A DNA stretch of 14,062 nt from Bacteroidaceae bacterium (lineage in GTDB: Bacteria; Bacteroidota; Bacteroidia; Bacteroidales; Bacteroidaceae), in NCBI GenBank assembly GCA_900770665.1, contig CAAGKZ010000100.1:1-14062 (forward strand), written 5' to 3'. Below are positions 1 through 7,337 of the stretch, piece after piece; the stretch's first letter is position 1, and each line of letters starts with the position of its first letter. The notes under the pieces were generated by a model. That model had not been told where the DNA came from. It saw nothing but the letters and a program-made list of their open reading frames with translations, and did not search any database. Both the position numbers and the translations under genes were made by a program.

Positions 1-1485
1 ATAGAAGGCTTGCCCGACGATGTCATTGACGCAGCCCGCAACAATGCAGATGAGAACGGCAAAGAGGGTTGGCTGTTCACACTACACCGCCCCAGTTACC
101 TGCCATTTATCACCTACTGTCGCAACCGCGAGCTGCGTCGACAGATGTACATGGCATATGACACCATTGGTGCAAAGGGCAACGGGCACGACAACTGCGA
201 AACCGTAAAGGAGACCGTCAACTGCCGCTTGAAGCTTGCCCATCTGCTTGGTTACAACACATACAGCGACTACGTGCTAAGCGAGCGCATGGCGCAGAAC
301 ACCGATGCGGTCTTCGCAATGCTTGGCAAGCTCACATGGTCCTATATGCCCACAGCACGCAAAGAGATAGAGGAAGTCACCGCATTTGCCAAGAGATGCG
401 AAGGCGAGGATTTCGACTTCCAGCCTTGGGACTTCGCATTCTACAGCGAGAAACTCAAAGAACAGAAATTTGCCCTCACCGATGAGATGGTGCGTCCCTA
501 CTTTGAACTCAACCAAGCAATATACGGAGCATTCTACCTTGCCACAAGACTATATGGCATCACATTCAAGCAAAACCACGACATTCCCCTTTTCACACCC
601 GACGCAAAGGTGTGGGAAGTGTATGACTACGACGGCACATACCTTGCACTGCTCTACTGCGATTTCTATGCACGCAAAGGCAAGCATGCTGGCGCGTGGA
701 TGGACAGCATAAAGCCACAATACAAGGACACCAAAGGCACCGACCACAGACCGCACATAACCCTGTCGACCAACTACCGCAAGCCAATGCCGGGAAAGCC
801 GACACTACTGAACCACGACGAGTTCAACACACTGATGCACGAGTTCGGGCACTGCCTGCATGGCATATTGTCAAATGTCACCTATCCGTCGCTCTGTAGC
901 CCCAATGTCCTTTGGGACTTTGTAGAGATGCCGTCACAGATAATGGAGAACTTCGCCACAGAGGAGGATTTCCTGCAACACTTTGCATTCCATCACCAAA
1001 CCGGCGACAACATTCCCAAAGAGACACTGCGCAAGATACAGGAAGCGCGCAACTTCAATGTAGGCTACCAGTGCATACGTCAAGTGAGATTGGGACTTCT
1101 TGACCAGTCATGGCACAACATATCACAACCGTTCGAAGGCGATGTGCTTGAATATGAGCACTCGGCAACCGAGGCGCTCAAAGTGTTGCCGCACATAAAT
1201 GGAACAGGTATAACAACAAACTTCGGACATATAATGTCGGGCGGTTATGCAGCAGGATATTACAGTTACAAATGGGCCGAGATGCTCGATGCCGATGCCT
1301 TTGCACGTTTCAAGGAGGAAGGAATAATGAACATGAAGGTTGCACAGTCGTTCCGTGACGAGATACTATCAAAAGGCGACAGCGAGCATCCCATGGCACT
1401 ATACATACGTTTCCGCGGCCGTAAACCACTGATAGAGCCGCTACTTGAGCGTGACGGCATAAAGACAATCTGTCCACATCTGTAA
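1..1485 (+). CDS. dcp: M3-family zinc oligopeptidase / peptidyl-dipeptidase (Dcp-like), 5' end cut off
   Basis: Hydrolyses short peptides, probably in the cytoplasm or periplasm; the missing N-terminus prevents a location call. The frame is open from base 1, so the gene begins before the window. About 495 codons are visible, and family members of roughly 690 residues imply about 200 missing. The zinc site is clear: HEFGH is encoded at 838-852, and the third ligand Glu lies in FVEMPSQ (codon 925-927), exactly 29 residues after the first His, the same spacing as in thimet oligopeptidase. Near the C-terminus, GHIMSGGYAAGYYSYKWAE matches the conserved M3 substrate-binding region. The lipoprotein gene follows after 13 bases, suggesting co-transcription. 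M3 membership is seen directly; choosing Dcp (dipeptide release) over another M3 oligopeptidase is inference from Bacteroidetes relatives. Confidence 0.93.
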   Translation: MEGLPDDVIDAARNNADENGKEGWLFTLHRPSYLPFITYCRNRELRRQMYMAYDTIGAKGNGHDNCETVKETVNCRLKLAHLLGYNTYSDYVLSERMAQNTDAVFAMLGKLTWSYMPTARKEIEEVTAFAKRCEGEDFDFQPWDFAFYSEKLKEQKFALTDEMVRPYFELNQAIYGAFYLATRLYGITFKQNHDIPLFTPDAKVWEVYDYDGTYLALLYCDFYARKGKHAGAWMDSIKPQYKDTKGTDHRPHITLSTNYRKPMPGKPTLLNHDEFNTLMHEFGHCLHGILSNVTYPSLCSPNVLWDFVEMPSQIMENFATEEDFLQHFAFHHQTGDNIPKETLRKIQEARNFNVGYQCIRQVRLGLLDQSWHNISQPFEGDVLEYEHSATEALKVLPHINGTGITTNFGHIMSGGYAAGYYSYKWAEMLDADAFARFKEEGIMNMKVAQSFRDEILSKGDSEHPMALYIRFRGRKPLIEPLLERDGIKTICPHL

Positions 1486-1498
1486 ACAACATTATATT

Positions 1499-1927
1499 AT
1501 GAGATATATTGCAAAAACAACCAAAACAATTATCTTTGTATTGATATTCATCACATTGTCGGCTTGCAACAACAGCGATGACATCAACGAAATCTTCATC
1601 GGCAATGATTGGAAACTGACATACATTGAAGAGGGAGGCATAAGAAGGTGGTCATCACAGGAAAATGCATACAACCTGACGTTTGCCGCAAACAGTTTCA
1701 GCGCCACCACGCCCGGTGGCGGCAAGATAAGCGGGCGGTGGAGTGCCAACGGCAATACACGCGAGTTCCGCTGCACAAACATACACACCGAAGGAATCAG
1801 TGCCAACGACACCATTGCAAGACTGATGATACAGATGTTCAGTGAGGCGACATCTTATGACGGCGACACGCACTATCTACAGATAATAAAGGAGAAAAAC
1901 AACTTAATGCAGTTCTACAACCGATAA
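1499..1927 (+). CDS. small lipoprotein of unknown function (DUF4847-like)
   Basis: A 142-residue protein with a short basic N-terminus, a hydrophobic stretch at about residues 11-22 and a lipobox LSAC with Cys23, followed by NNSDD. It should be exported, lipidated and anchored in the envelope. The mature part has alternating hydrophobic and polar strands, with NDWKLTYIEEGG near the start and a Gly-rich PGGGKISGRW segment in the middle, consistent with a small beta-rich fold. No catalytic motif is visible. From memory it resembles short Bacteroidetes lipoproteins classed as DUF4847; I could not check this. The ATG start sits directly before the signal peptide, 13 bases after the peptidase stop, and the deaminase gene starts 2 bases after its stop, so it is internal to an operon-like cluster. 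No clear Shine-Dalgarno is present, as is usual in this phylum. Confidence 0.8.
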   Translation: MRYIAKTTKTIIFVLIFITLSACNNSDDINEIFIGNDWKLTYIEEGGIRRWSSQENAYNLTFAANSFSATTPGGGKISGRWSANGNTREFRCTNIHTEGISANDTIARLMIQMFSEATSYDGDTHYLQIIKEKNNLMQFYNR

Positions 1928-1929
1928 CT

Positions 1930-2382
1930 ATGGAAAGCAAACAACAGAAACAACACGACCTTGACATCAGATACCTGAGAATGGCAACAATATGGGCCGA
2001 AAACTCATACTGCGAGCGCCGCAAAGTGGGTGCACTTATCGTAAAGGACAAGATGATAATATCCGACGGATACAACGGCACTCCCGCCGGTTTTGAGAAT
2101 ATTTGCGAGAATGAGGATGGTTTCACCAAGCCATACGTTCTGCACGCCGAAGCCAACGCCATAACAAAAATTGCATGCTCCAACAACAACAGCGCAGGTG
2201 CAACAATGTATGTCACCACCTCGCCATGCATAGAGTGTGCAAAACTCATAATACAGGCAGGCATTAAACGCGTAGTCTACAATAAAAAATATCGTCTCAC
2301 CGACGGCATCGACCTGCTTACAAGAGCCGGCATCGAAGTTGTATACATTGAAATGACAGACAACGAGAACAATTGCAAATGA
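1930..2382 (+). CDS. dCMP / cytidine deaminase family protein
   Basis: A 150-residue zinc-dependent deaminase. The family converts dCMP to dUMP, feeding dTMP synthesis in the cytoplasm. Visible motifs are HAE at residues 72-74 (zinc-ligand His and proton-shuttle Glu) and PCIEC at 99-103 (zinc ligands Cys100 and Cys103), plus an N-terminal segment, VGALIVKDKMIISDGYNGTP, typical of ComEB-like dCMP deaminases. Length is normal for the bacterial form. It starts 2 bases after the lipoprotein stop and overlaps the S41 protease gene by 4 bases (ATGA at 2379-2382), which suggests translational coupling. Substrate is inferred from similarity to the dCMP branch; a riboflavin or tRNA deaminase is less likely because of the short length and the NGTPAGF motif. 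Confidence 0.92.
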   Translation: MESKQQKQHDLDIRYLRMATIWAENSYCERRKVGALIVKDKMIISDGYNGTPAGFENICENEDGFTKPYVLHAEANAITKIACSNNNSAGATMYVTTSPCIECAKLIIQAGIKRVVYNKKYRLTDGIDLLTRAGIEVVYIEMTDNENNCK

Positions 2383-3980
2383 AACGTCTTATCCCAATAT
2401 TCATCAGCGCAGCCTGCATTCTGCTCGGTTTCTACGCCGGCACAAGGAATACTGTAGCACAAATAGAAGAACACATTGTCATCAAGAGCGACAACAAATT
2501 GTGCGAAGTCCTCAGTTTGGTCAACGGTCTATATGTCGACAAAATCGATATGGACAGCCTCATTGAAAAAAGCATCCCCAAAGTACTGACGGAGCTTGAC
2601 CCGCACAGTGTCTACATACCCCTCGAAGAGGTTGAAGCCACAAATTCTGAACTAGAGAGCAGTTTCAGCGGAATAGGAATACGCTTTACAATACAGGAAG
2701 ACACGATAAACATCAGCGAAGTAATACGCAACGGACCGTCGGAGAAAGCCGGACTGCTTGCCGGAGACCGCATTATAAAGGTCAACGACACACTGTTCGT
2801 CGGCAAAGGGGTGTGCACCAACGACAAAGCCATGAAAAAGCTGAAAGGTCCCAAAGGTTCCTTTGTAAAGCTGGGCATACAGCGATACGGCGAACCCGAC
2901 CTTCTCGACTTCACCATACGCCGTGACCAGATTCCGGTGGAAAGCATAGAGGCCTATTACCTTATAAATGATAAATGGGGTTATATCCAAGTAGAGCGCT
3001 TTGCCGAGAATACATACGCAGAATTCATACAGGCCATGATACAGCTTGCCTACGCAAATGCACAAGGATTCATAATCGACCTTCGCGGCAATGGAGGCGG
3101 CTATATGGGCATCGCACTTGAAATGGCAAACCAGTTCCTTGCCGAGGGCGATGTTATTGTATACACCGAGGGCACAAACAGCCCCAAAACCATTGAACGC
3201 GCCAATGGATACGGAGTTTTCAAGGATGTACCATTGGTAGTTCTTGTTGATGAGACATCGGCATCGGCAAGCGAAATCATAGCCGGAACAATCCAGGACA
3301 ATGACCGTGGAACCATCATCGGACGCCGTTCATTCGGAAAAGGACTTGTACAGCAACCGGTAATGCTGAGCGACAACTCCATGATGAGACTGACAATAGC
3401 ACGTTACCACACACCTTCGGGACGCTGCATACAAAAGCCCTACAGCAAGGGCGACCGCGAAGATTATGACATGGACCTCGTTGACCGATACAACCGCGGA
3501 GAATTCTTTTCACAGGACAGCATACACCAGAACGAAGAGCTCATATACAAGACCAAGAACGGACGCACTGTATATGGTGGCGGCGGCATCATGCCCGACA
3601 TATTCGTTTCGAGCGACACCACAGAGATAACCACATACTTGAATGAACTGTTCCTGCGCGGACTCATACCACAGTTCACGCTCAAATACAGCAACAATAA
3701 CCGCCACAACCTCTCAGGCTATAATAGTTACGAGACACTCACAGCGCACCTTGAGACACTGCAACTATTCGACACTTTCGTAAAATTCGCGGCAGAGAAA
3801 GGCGTGACGGCAAATGATGATGAACTTGAGAAGTCAAGAGAACTGTTAAAGCGCTCACTCTATTCTAACATCACATACCAGTTGCTTGGAATGTGCGAAC
3901 ATGTAAAGTTCATTAACCTGAGCGACTCAACCGTACTCAAGGCAATAGAAGTACTTGAAAACGGCGAGGCATTCCCTTGA
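2379..3980 (+). CDS. S41 C-terminal processing protease with PDZ domain (Ctp/Tsp-like)
   Basis: A 533-residue serine protease that probably trims or degrades envelope proteins in the periplasm. An N-terminal hydrophobic segment (residues about 4-21) is a signal peptide or anchor. A PDZ domain covers about 95-185 (SGIGIRF, then GLLAGDRIIKVND). The S41 core follows, with DLRGNGGG at about 234-241 and the Ser-Lys dyad: Ser296 in TSASASE and Lys321 in SFGKG. Their 25-residue spacing equals E. coli Tsp S430/K455. A helical C-terminal extension of roughly 110 residues follows. The start is the ATG at 2379, overlapping the deaminase stop; a TTG two codons earlier is less likely. It is the last gene of the cluster. 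The native substrate is unknown. Confidence 0.93.
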   Translation: MKRLIPIFISAACILLGFYAGTRNTVAQIEEHIVIKSDNKLCEVLSLVNGLYVDKIDMDSLIEKSIPKVLTELDPHSVYIPLEEVEATNSELESSFSGIGIRFTIQEDTINISEVIRNGPSEKAGLLAGDRIIKVNDTLFVGKGVCTNDKAMKKLKGPKGSFVKLGIQRYGEPDLLDFTIRRDQIPVESIEAYYLINDKWGYIQVERFAENTYAEFIQAMIQLAYANAQGFIIDLRGNGGGYMGIALEMANQFLAEGDVIVYTEGTNSPKTIERANGYGVFKDVPLVVLVDETSASASEIIAGTIQDNDRGTIIGRRSFGKGLVQQPVMLSDNSMMRLTIARYHTPSGRCIQKPYSKGDREDYDMDLVDRYNRGEFFSQDSIHQNEELIYKTKNGRTVYGGGGIMPDIFVSSDTTEITTYLNELFLRGLIPQFTLKYSNNNRHNLSGYNSYETLTAHLETLQLFDTFVKFAAEKGVTANDDELEKSRELLKRSLYSNITYQLLGMCEHVKFINLSDSTVLKAIEVLENGEAFP

Positions 3981-3991
3981 GAAAAAGAAAA

Positions 3992-4022
3992 GTTGTTTGT
4001 ATACTAAAAATATCAAAACAAC
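3992..4022 (+). other. A+T-rich hairpin after the S41 gene, possible weak terminator
   Basis: Between the S41 stop and the tRNA, GTTGTTT (3992-3998) can pair with AAACAAC (4016-4022), with further partial pairing inside. No T-run follows, so this is at best a weak terminator or processing site. The remaining bases of 3981-4067 are A+T-rich and contain the tRNA promoter. Confidence 0.25.
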
Positions 4023-4045
4023 AACCCATATTAAAATAAAAGTTG

Positions 4046-4053
4046 TATCTTCG
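4046..4053 (+). promoter_or_regulatory. Bacteroidetes-type -7 box for tRNA-Gly
   Basis: TATCTTCG matches the Bacteroidetes -7 element TAnnTTTG with one mismatch and sits 14 bases before the tRNA 5' end, where a housekeeping promoter would be expected. A convincing -33 TTTG is not obvious. The same octamer occurs upstream of the LysM gene at 8279-8286. Confidence 0.55.
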
Positions 4054-4067
4054 CAAGCAGAAACAAC

Positions 4068-4140
4068 GCGGTAATAGCTCAGTTGGTAGAGCATTGGCTT
4101 CCCAAGCCGAGGGTCGCGGGTTCGAGTCCCGTTTACCGCT
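4068..4140 (+). tRNA. tRNA-Gly (anticodon CCC)
   Basis: A complete 73-base cloverleaf. The acceptor stem GCGGTAA pairs fully with TTACCGC; the D-stem is GCTC/GAGC; the anticodon stem TTGGC/GCCGA (one G-T pair) encloses the loop TTCCCAA, giving anticodon CCC at 4100-4102, which reads GGG codons; the T-arm GCGGG-TTCGAGT-CCCGT is canonical. The discriminator is T4140 and no CCA is encoded. The 3' end is repeated perfectly 144 bases downstream. Confidence 0.96.
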
Positions 4141-4175
4141 CAACAGAAAAGCAACCCCAAAGGTGCTTTTTGTTG
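4141..4175 (+). terminator. hairpin terminator immediately after tRNA-Gly
   Basis: CAACA, AAAAGC and ACC on the left arm pair with GGT, GCTTTT and TGTTG on the right, with a bulged G and a bulged A and loop CCAAA. The T-run lies within the right arm. It is less regular than the second terminator at 4291-4316, whose left arm is the same sequence, so this may be a diverged copy. Confidence 0.6.
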
Positions 4176-4188
4176 TATAGGAGGGCGA

Positions 4189-4202
4189 GAACCCGCGACC
4201 CT
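4189..4202 (-). repeat. 14-base inverted copy of the tRNA-Gly T-arm
   Basis: GAACCCGCGACCCT is the exact reverse complement of tRNA bases 4110-4123 (variable loop plus 5' half of the T-arm). It lies between the two direct-repeat copies. The bases beyond it do not extend the match on either side, so it is a fragment rather than a second tRNA gene. Confidence 0.7.
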
Positions 4203-4216
4203 ATTAACAAGGAAAA

Positions 4217-4262
4217 GCGCAGCTTGCTGCGCGGTGTTCTTTGCAAGCAAAGCGGCAAGCCG
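4217..4262. repeat. three consecutive short palindromes with two-base loops
   Basis: GCGCAGC-TT-GCTGCGC (4217-4232), CTTTGC-AA-GCAAAG (4239-4252) and CGGC-AA-GCCG (4253-4262) are each perfect inverted repeats; the second and third are directly adjacent. A fourth of the same style, GGGC-AA-GCCC, lies at 4373-4382. The arrangement resembles REP-like palindromic repeat clusters. Function unknown; no coding frame of note covers it. Confidence 0.75.
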
Positions 4263-4290
4263 ATTACGAGTCCCGTTTACCGCTCAACAG

Positions 4291-4316
4291 AAAAGCAACC
4301 TTTGAGGGTTGCTTTT
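4291..4316 (+). terminator. second, perfect terminator hairpin of the tRNA region
   Basis: AAAAGCAACC pairs over ten bases with GGTTGCTTTT around the loop TTTGAG, ending in a T-run. Its left arm is part of the 34-base direct repeat. It is probably the original terminator of the tRNA gene before the intervening 144 bases appeared. Confidence 0.75.
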
Positions 4317-4361
4317 ACTTATATTTTAAGGTAACAATATAGATGTTGACCCAACATTGTT

Positions 4362-4476
4362 TGTCATTTTTCGGGCAAGCCCTCAACAGTACGTCTGAGC
4401 GGAGCGAAGAATCTTTGTTATAATTCCGTTTTATAACTCTTGTCACCTTGTGACAAGGAGTAACCCGAAAACGACA
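4362..4476. repeat. about 115-base unit with imperfect terminal inverted repeats and nested hairpins
   Basis: The ends TGTCATTTTTCGGG (4362-4375) and CCCGAAAACGACA (4464-4476) are inverted repeats with one mismatch and one gap. Inside are GGGC-AA-GCCC (4373-4382); a block at 4394-4414 containing CTGAGCGGAGCGAAGAATC, which I recognise as a short intergenic motif seen in many unrelated bacteria; GTTATAA/TTATAAC (4417-4437); and a long hairpin at 4436-4461 (ACTC-TTGTCAC, loop CTT, GTGACAA-g-GAGT). Just outside, ATGTTG-ACC-CAACAT (4343-4357) forms another hairpin. This fills the gene-free stretch between the tRNA region and the uvrA stop. It could be a MITE-like element, a terminator cluster for uvrA, or both. 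Confidence 0.5.
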
Positions 4477-4493
4477 CATTCCCAAGAGAAAAC

Positions 4494-7331
4494 CTATTTT
4501 GACCGCTCAAGTTCTTCCTTCAGATACTTTGCCGTGTGCCCTACACCTTTGGCTGCGACCTCCTCGGGGGTTCCTGTAGCCATTACCACACCACCGTCGC
4601 GGCCGCCCTCGGGACCCATATCTATGATATGGTCGGCCATCTTTATGACATCGAGGTTATGCTCAATAATCACCACGGTGTTTCCTTTATCTACAAGGCG
4701 GTTTATTACGTTCATGAGCACGCGGATATCCTCGAAGTGCAGACCCGTTGTTGGTTCATCCAACAGATATAGAGTCTTTCCTGTATCACGCTTTGCAAGT
4801 TCTGTAGCAAGCTTCACGCGTTGGCTCTCACCACCCGAAAGTGTTGTTGACGGCTGACCAAGCTTGATATATCCCAGGCCCACATCCTGCAAAACCTTGA
4901 TTTTATTAAGGATGGTCGGCACGTTCTCAAAAAACTCCACCGCCATGTTTATTGTCATGTCCAGCACATCGGCAATCGACTTGCCCTTGTAGCGTACCTC
5001 CAATGTCTCGCGGTTGTAGCGTTTACCGTGACACACCTCGCAGGGCACCATTACATCGGGCAGGAAGTTCATCTCCAATGTCTTGTAGCCGTTACCGCCA
5101 CAAGCCTCGCAACGGCCGCCGGTAACGTTGAACGAGAAGCGCCCGGCCTTGTAGCCACGTATCTTCGCCTCGGGAAGGTCAACAAAGAGGTTGCGTATAT
5201 CGGAGAATACGCCGGTGTATGTTGCCGGATTTGAGCGCGGTGTGCGTCCAAGCGGCGACTGGTCGACATCTACAATCTTGTCTATATGTTCAATGCCCTC
5301 TATTGTAGCATATGGCAACGGTTCACGCAATGCACGGTAGAAATGCTTTGCCAGGATTGGCTGCAGAGTATCATTGATGAGCGACGACTTTCCACCACCC
5401 GACACACCGGTGACACAGATGAGCTTACCGAGCGGGAATTCAACATCAACATTCTTCAGGTTGTTGCCACATGCACCGGTAATCCTTATAACCTCACCAT
5501 TTCCCGGACGGCGCACTGCGGGAACCTCAATCTTCTCCTCTCCATTGAGGTAACGTGCAGTCATTGTATTGCCCTTGAGCATATCGGCAGGCGTACCGGC
5601 AAAGACAACCTCACCACCCTTGCGGCCTGCCTTGGGGCCAAGGTCTATGATATAGTCCGATGCAAGCATAATGTCGCGGTCGTGTTCCACAACAATAACG
5701 GTGTTACCGATGTCGCGAAGCGACTTCAGTGAAGCGATGAGCCTGTCGTTGTCGCGCGGATGGAGACCGATACTGGGCTCATCGAGAATATAGAAAACAT
5801 TCACAAGTTGCGAGCCCACCTGCGTTGCAAGACGTATGCGCTGTCCCTCACCACCCGAGAGTGATACCGACGAGCGGTTGAGCGAGAGATAACCGAGACC
5901 CACATCGAGCAGGAAGCCTATGCGTGTCTTCACCTCCTTGACAATCTCGCCCGCAATGGCACGCTGTTTATCGGTGAGCGACTCATCAAGTTTTTCAAGC
6001 CACTCGCTGAGGGCTGTTATATCCATTGCTGCAAGCTCCGATATGTTCTTGCCTGCAAGACGGTAATGGAGAGCCTCCTTATTCAAACGCGCACCACCGC
6101 ACTCGGGACATGTCTGCATTGCCGAGAACTGCTCGGCCCAACGCAGTTCCTTGGCCGATGTACTTGTCTCCTTTTGCAACTGTATGTACTTTACAAGGCC
6201 ATCGTATGTAGAGATGCTGTCGTAGAACATCTCGGATGTACTGTTGAGTTTCAACGGCACAGGAGAGCCATAGAGAATCTCATCGAGAGCCTCATCGGGG
6301 AGTTCCTCAATGGGAGTCTTCAAATCGGCATCGTAACGTGCAAGCACAGCCTCAATCTGCTGGAAGATAGATGAACGGCGGTATTTTCCAAGCGGTGCAA
6401 GAGCACCGTCATAGACCGACAGCGAGCGGTCGGGCACAACCTTGTCCACATCGACACTGCTTATCACACCCAATCCCTTACATTTGGGACAGAAACCCTG
6501 TGGGGAGTTGAACGAGAAGTTATGAGGGTCGGGTTCCTTGTATGCAAGACCTGTCACCGGACACATGAGGCGCTTACTGTAGTGGCGCACCTCGCCCGAG
6601 GGCATCTCCATAATCATCACAAGACCATCGCCCTGTGCAAGCGCTGTGGCAAGACTCTGTTTCAGGCGCTGTGTATCCTTGGCATCCACGGCAAGTTTGT
6701 CAATGACAACCTCGATATCGTGGTTCTTGTACCTCTCGAGCATCATGCCGCGCGACATCTCGCACAACTCGCCATCAATGCGTACATTAAGGTAACCCTT
6801 ACGCATCATCTGCTCAAAGAGTTCCTTGTAATGTCCCTTGCGGTTCTTTACAAGCGGCGCAAGTATATATATGCGTTTGCCATCGTATGCATCGAGCAGC
6901 AATTCAAGTATCTTCTCCTCGGTATATTTCACCATCTTCTCGCCCGAGAGGTATGAATAGGCATCGGCCGCACGTGAATAGAGCAGACGCAGATAGTCAT
7001 AAATCTCGGTTGTTGTGCCAACCGTTGAGCGCGGGTTCTTGTTGGTTGTCTTCTGCTCAATGGATATCACCGGACTGAGACCTGTTATCTTGTCGACATC
7101 GGGGCGTTCCATTCCACCCAGGAAGTTACGTGCGTACGTTGAGAATGTCTCAAGATAACGGCGCTGTCCCTCGGCAAAGATAGTATCGAACGCCAGCGAC
7201 GACTTACCGCTGCCGCTGAGACCAGTTATCACAGTGAGTGAATCGTGCGGTATCTCAACATCAATATTCTTCAGGTTGTGCACTTTCGCACCAAAGACCT
7301 CAATCCTTCCTTTTTCCTCGTTTTCCATCAT
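4494..7331 (-). CDS. uvrA: UvrA, excinuclease ABC ATPase subunit
   Basis: The damage-scanning ATPase of nucleotide excision repair; it binds distorted DNA as a dimer, loads UvrB and acts in the cytoplasm. Full length (945 residues). The first ABC unit has Walker A GLSGSGKS at 37-44 and signature LSGGEGQR at 491-498; the second has GVSGGGKS at 642-649 and LSGGESQR at 831-838. The second zinc module is intact (Cys741, Cys744, Cys764, Cys767). The first reads CPVT...CPKC (Cys257, Thr260, Cys281, Cys284), so one usual Cys is Thr. I chose the ATG at 7331; a GTG at 7334 and an ATG at 7328 are equally in frame and no Shine-Dalgarno decides. It starts 6 bases after the upstream gene's stop, so the two are likely co-transcribed from the promoter near 8144. 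Confidence 0.97.
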   Translation of the reverse strand: MMENEEKGRIEVFGAKVHNLKNIDVEIPHDSLTVITGLSGSGKSSLAFDTIFAEGQRRYLETFSTYARNFLGGMERPDVDKITGLSPVISIEQKTTNKNPRSTVGTTTEIYDYLRLLYSRAADAYSYLSGEKMVKYTEEKILELLLDAYDGKRIYILAPLVKNRKGHYKELFEQMMRKGYLNVRIDGELCEMSRGMMLERYKNHDIEVVIDKLAVDAKDTQRLKQSLATALAQGDGLVMIMEMPSGEVRHYSKRLMCPVTGLAYKEPDPHNFSFNSPQGFCPKCKGLGVISSVDVDKVVPDRSLSVYDGALAPLGKYRRSSIFQQIEAVLARYDADLKTPIEELPDEALDEILYGSPVPLKLNSTSEMFYDSISTYDGLVKYIQLQKETSTSAKELRWAEQFSAMQTCPECGGARLNKEALHYRLAGKNISELAAMDITALSEWLEKLDESLTDKQRAIAGEIVKEVKTRIGFLLDVGLGYLSLNRSSVSLSGGEGQRIRLATQVGSQLVNVFYILDEPSIGLHPRDNDRLIASLKSLRDIGNTVIVVEHDRDIMLASDYIIDLGPKAGRKGGEVVFAGTPADMLKGNTMTARYLNGEEKIEVPAVRRPGNGEVIRITGACGNNLKNVDVEFPLGKLICVTGVSGGGKSSLINDTLQPILAKHFYRALREPLPYATIEGIEHIDKIVDVDQSPLGRTPRSNPATYTGVFSDIRNLFVDLPEAKIRGYKAGRFSFNVTGGRCEACGGNGYKTLEMNFLPDVMVPCEVCHGKRYNRETLEVRYKGKSIADVLDMTINMAVEFFENVPTILNKIKVLQDVGLGYIKLGQPSTTLSGGESQRVKLATELAKRDTGKTLYLLDEPTTGLHFEDIRVLMNVINRLVDKGNTVVIIEHNLDVIKMADHIIDMGPEGGRDGGVVMATGTPEEVAAKGVGHTAKYLKEELERSK

Positions 7332-7337
7332 CACACT

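Larger units (their letters stand above)
4123..4300 (+). repeat. 34-base perfect direct repeat of the tRNA-Gly 3' end
   Basis: Bases 4123-4156 (from the T-loop of the tRNA through its 3' end into the terminator arm) recur without mismatch at 4267-4300, an offset of 144 bases. Upstream of the second copy, CAAGCCGA (4257-4264) also matches the tRNA anticodon-arm sequence (4103-4110), but the 12 bases between these blocks in the tRNA are replaced by TTA, so the second copy cannot form a tRNA. Removing one 144-base unit restores a plain tRNA followed by a perfect terminator. Consistent with a small insertion or partial duplication at a tRNA 3' end. Confidence 0.85.

Noticed and set aside
4217..4262. 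CRISPR-like array
   Set aside because: The three palindromes differ in sequence and length and there are no regular spacers; no cas genes are in the window.
4189..4270. A second, tandem tRNA gene
   Set aside because: Only the 3' segment and scattered fragments of the tRNA are present. There is no acceptor 5' strand, D-arm or complete T-arm, so no cloverleaf forms.
4083..4334. An 83-codon open frame running through the tRNA and the downstream repeats
   Set aside because: It begins inside the tRNA-Gly gene and its translation is only tRNA and repeat sequence, with the same peptide block (SPVYRSTEKQP) appearing twice because of the 34-base direct repeat. Not a protein gene.
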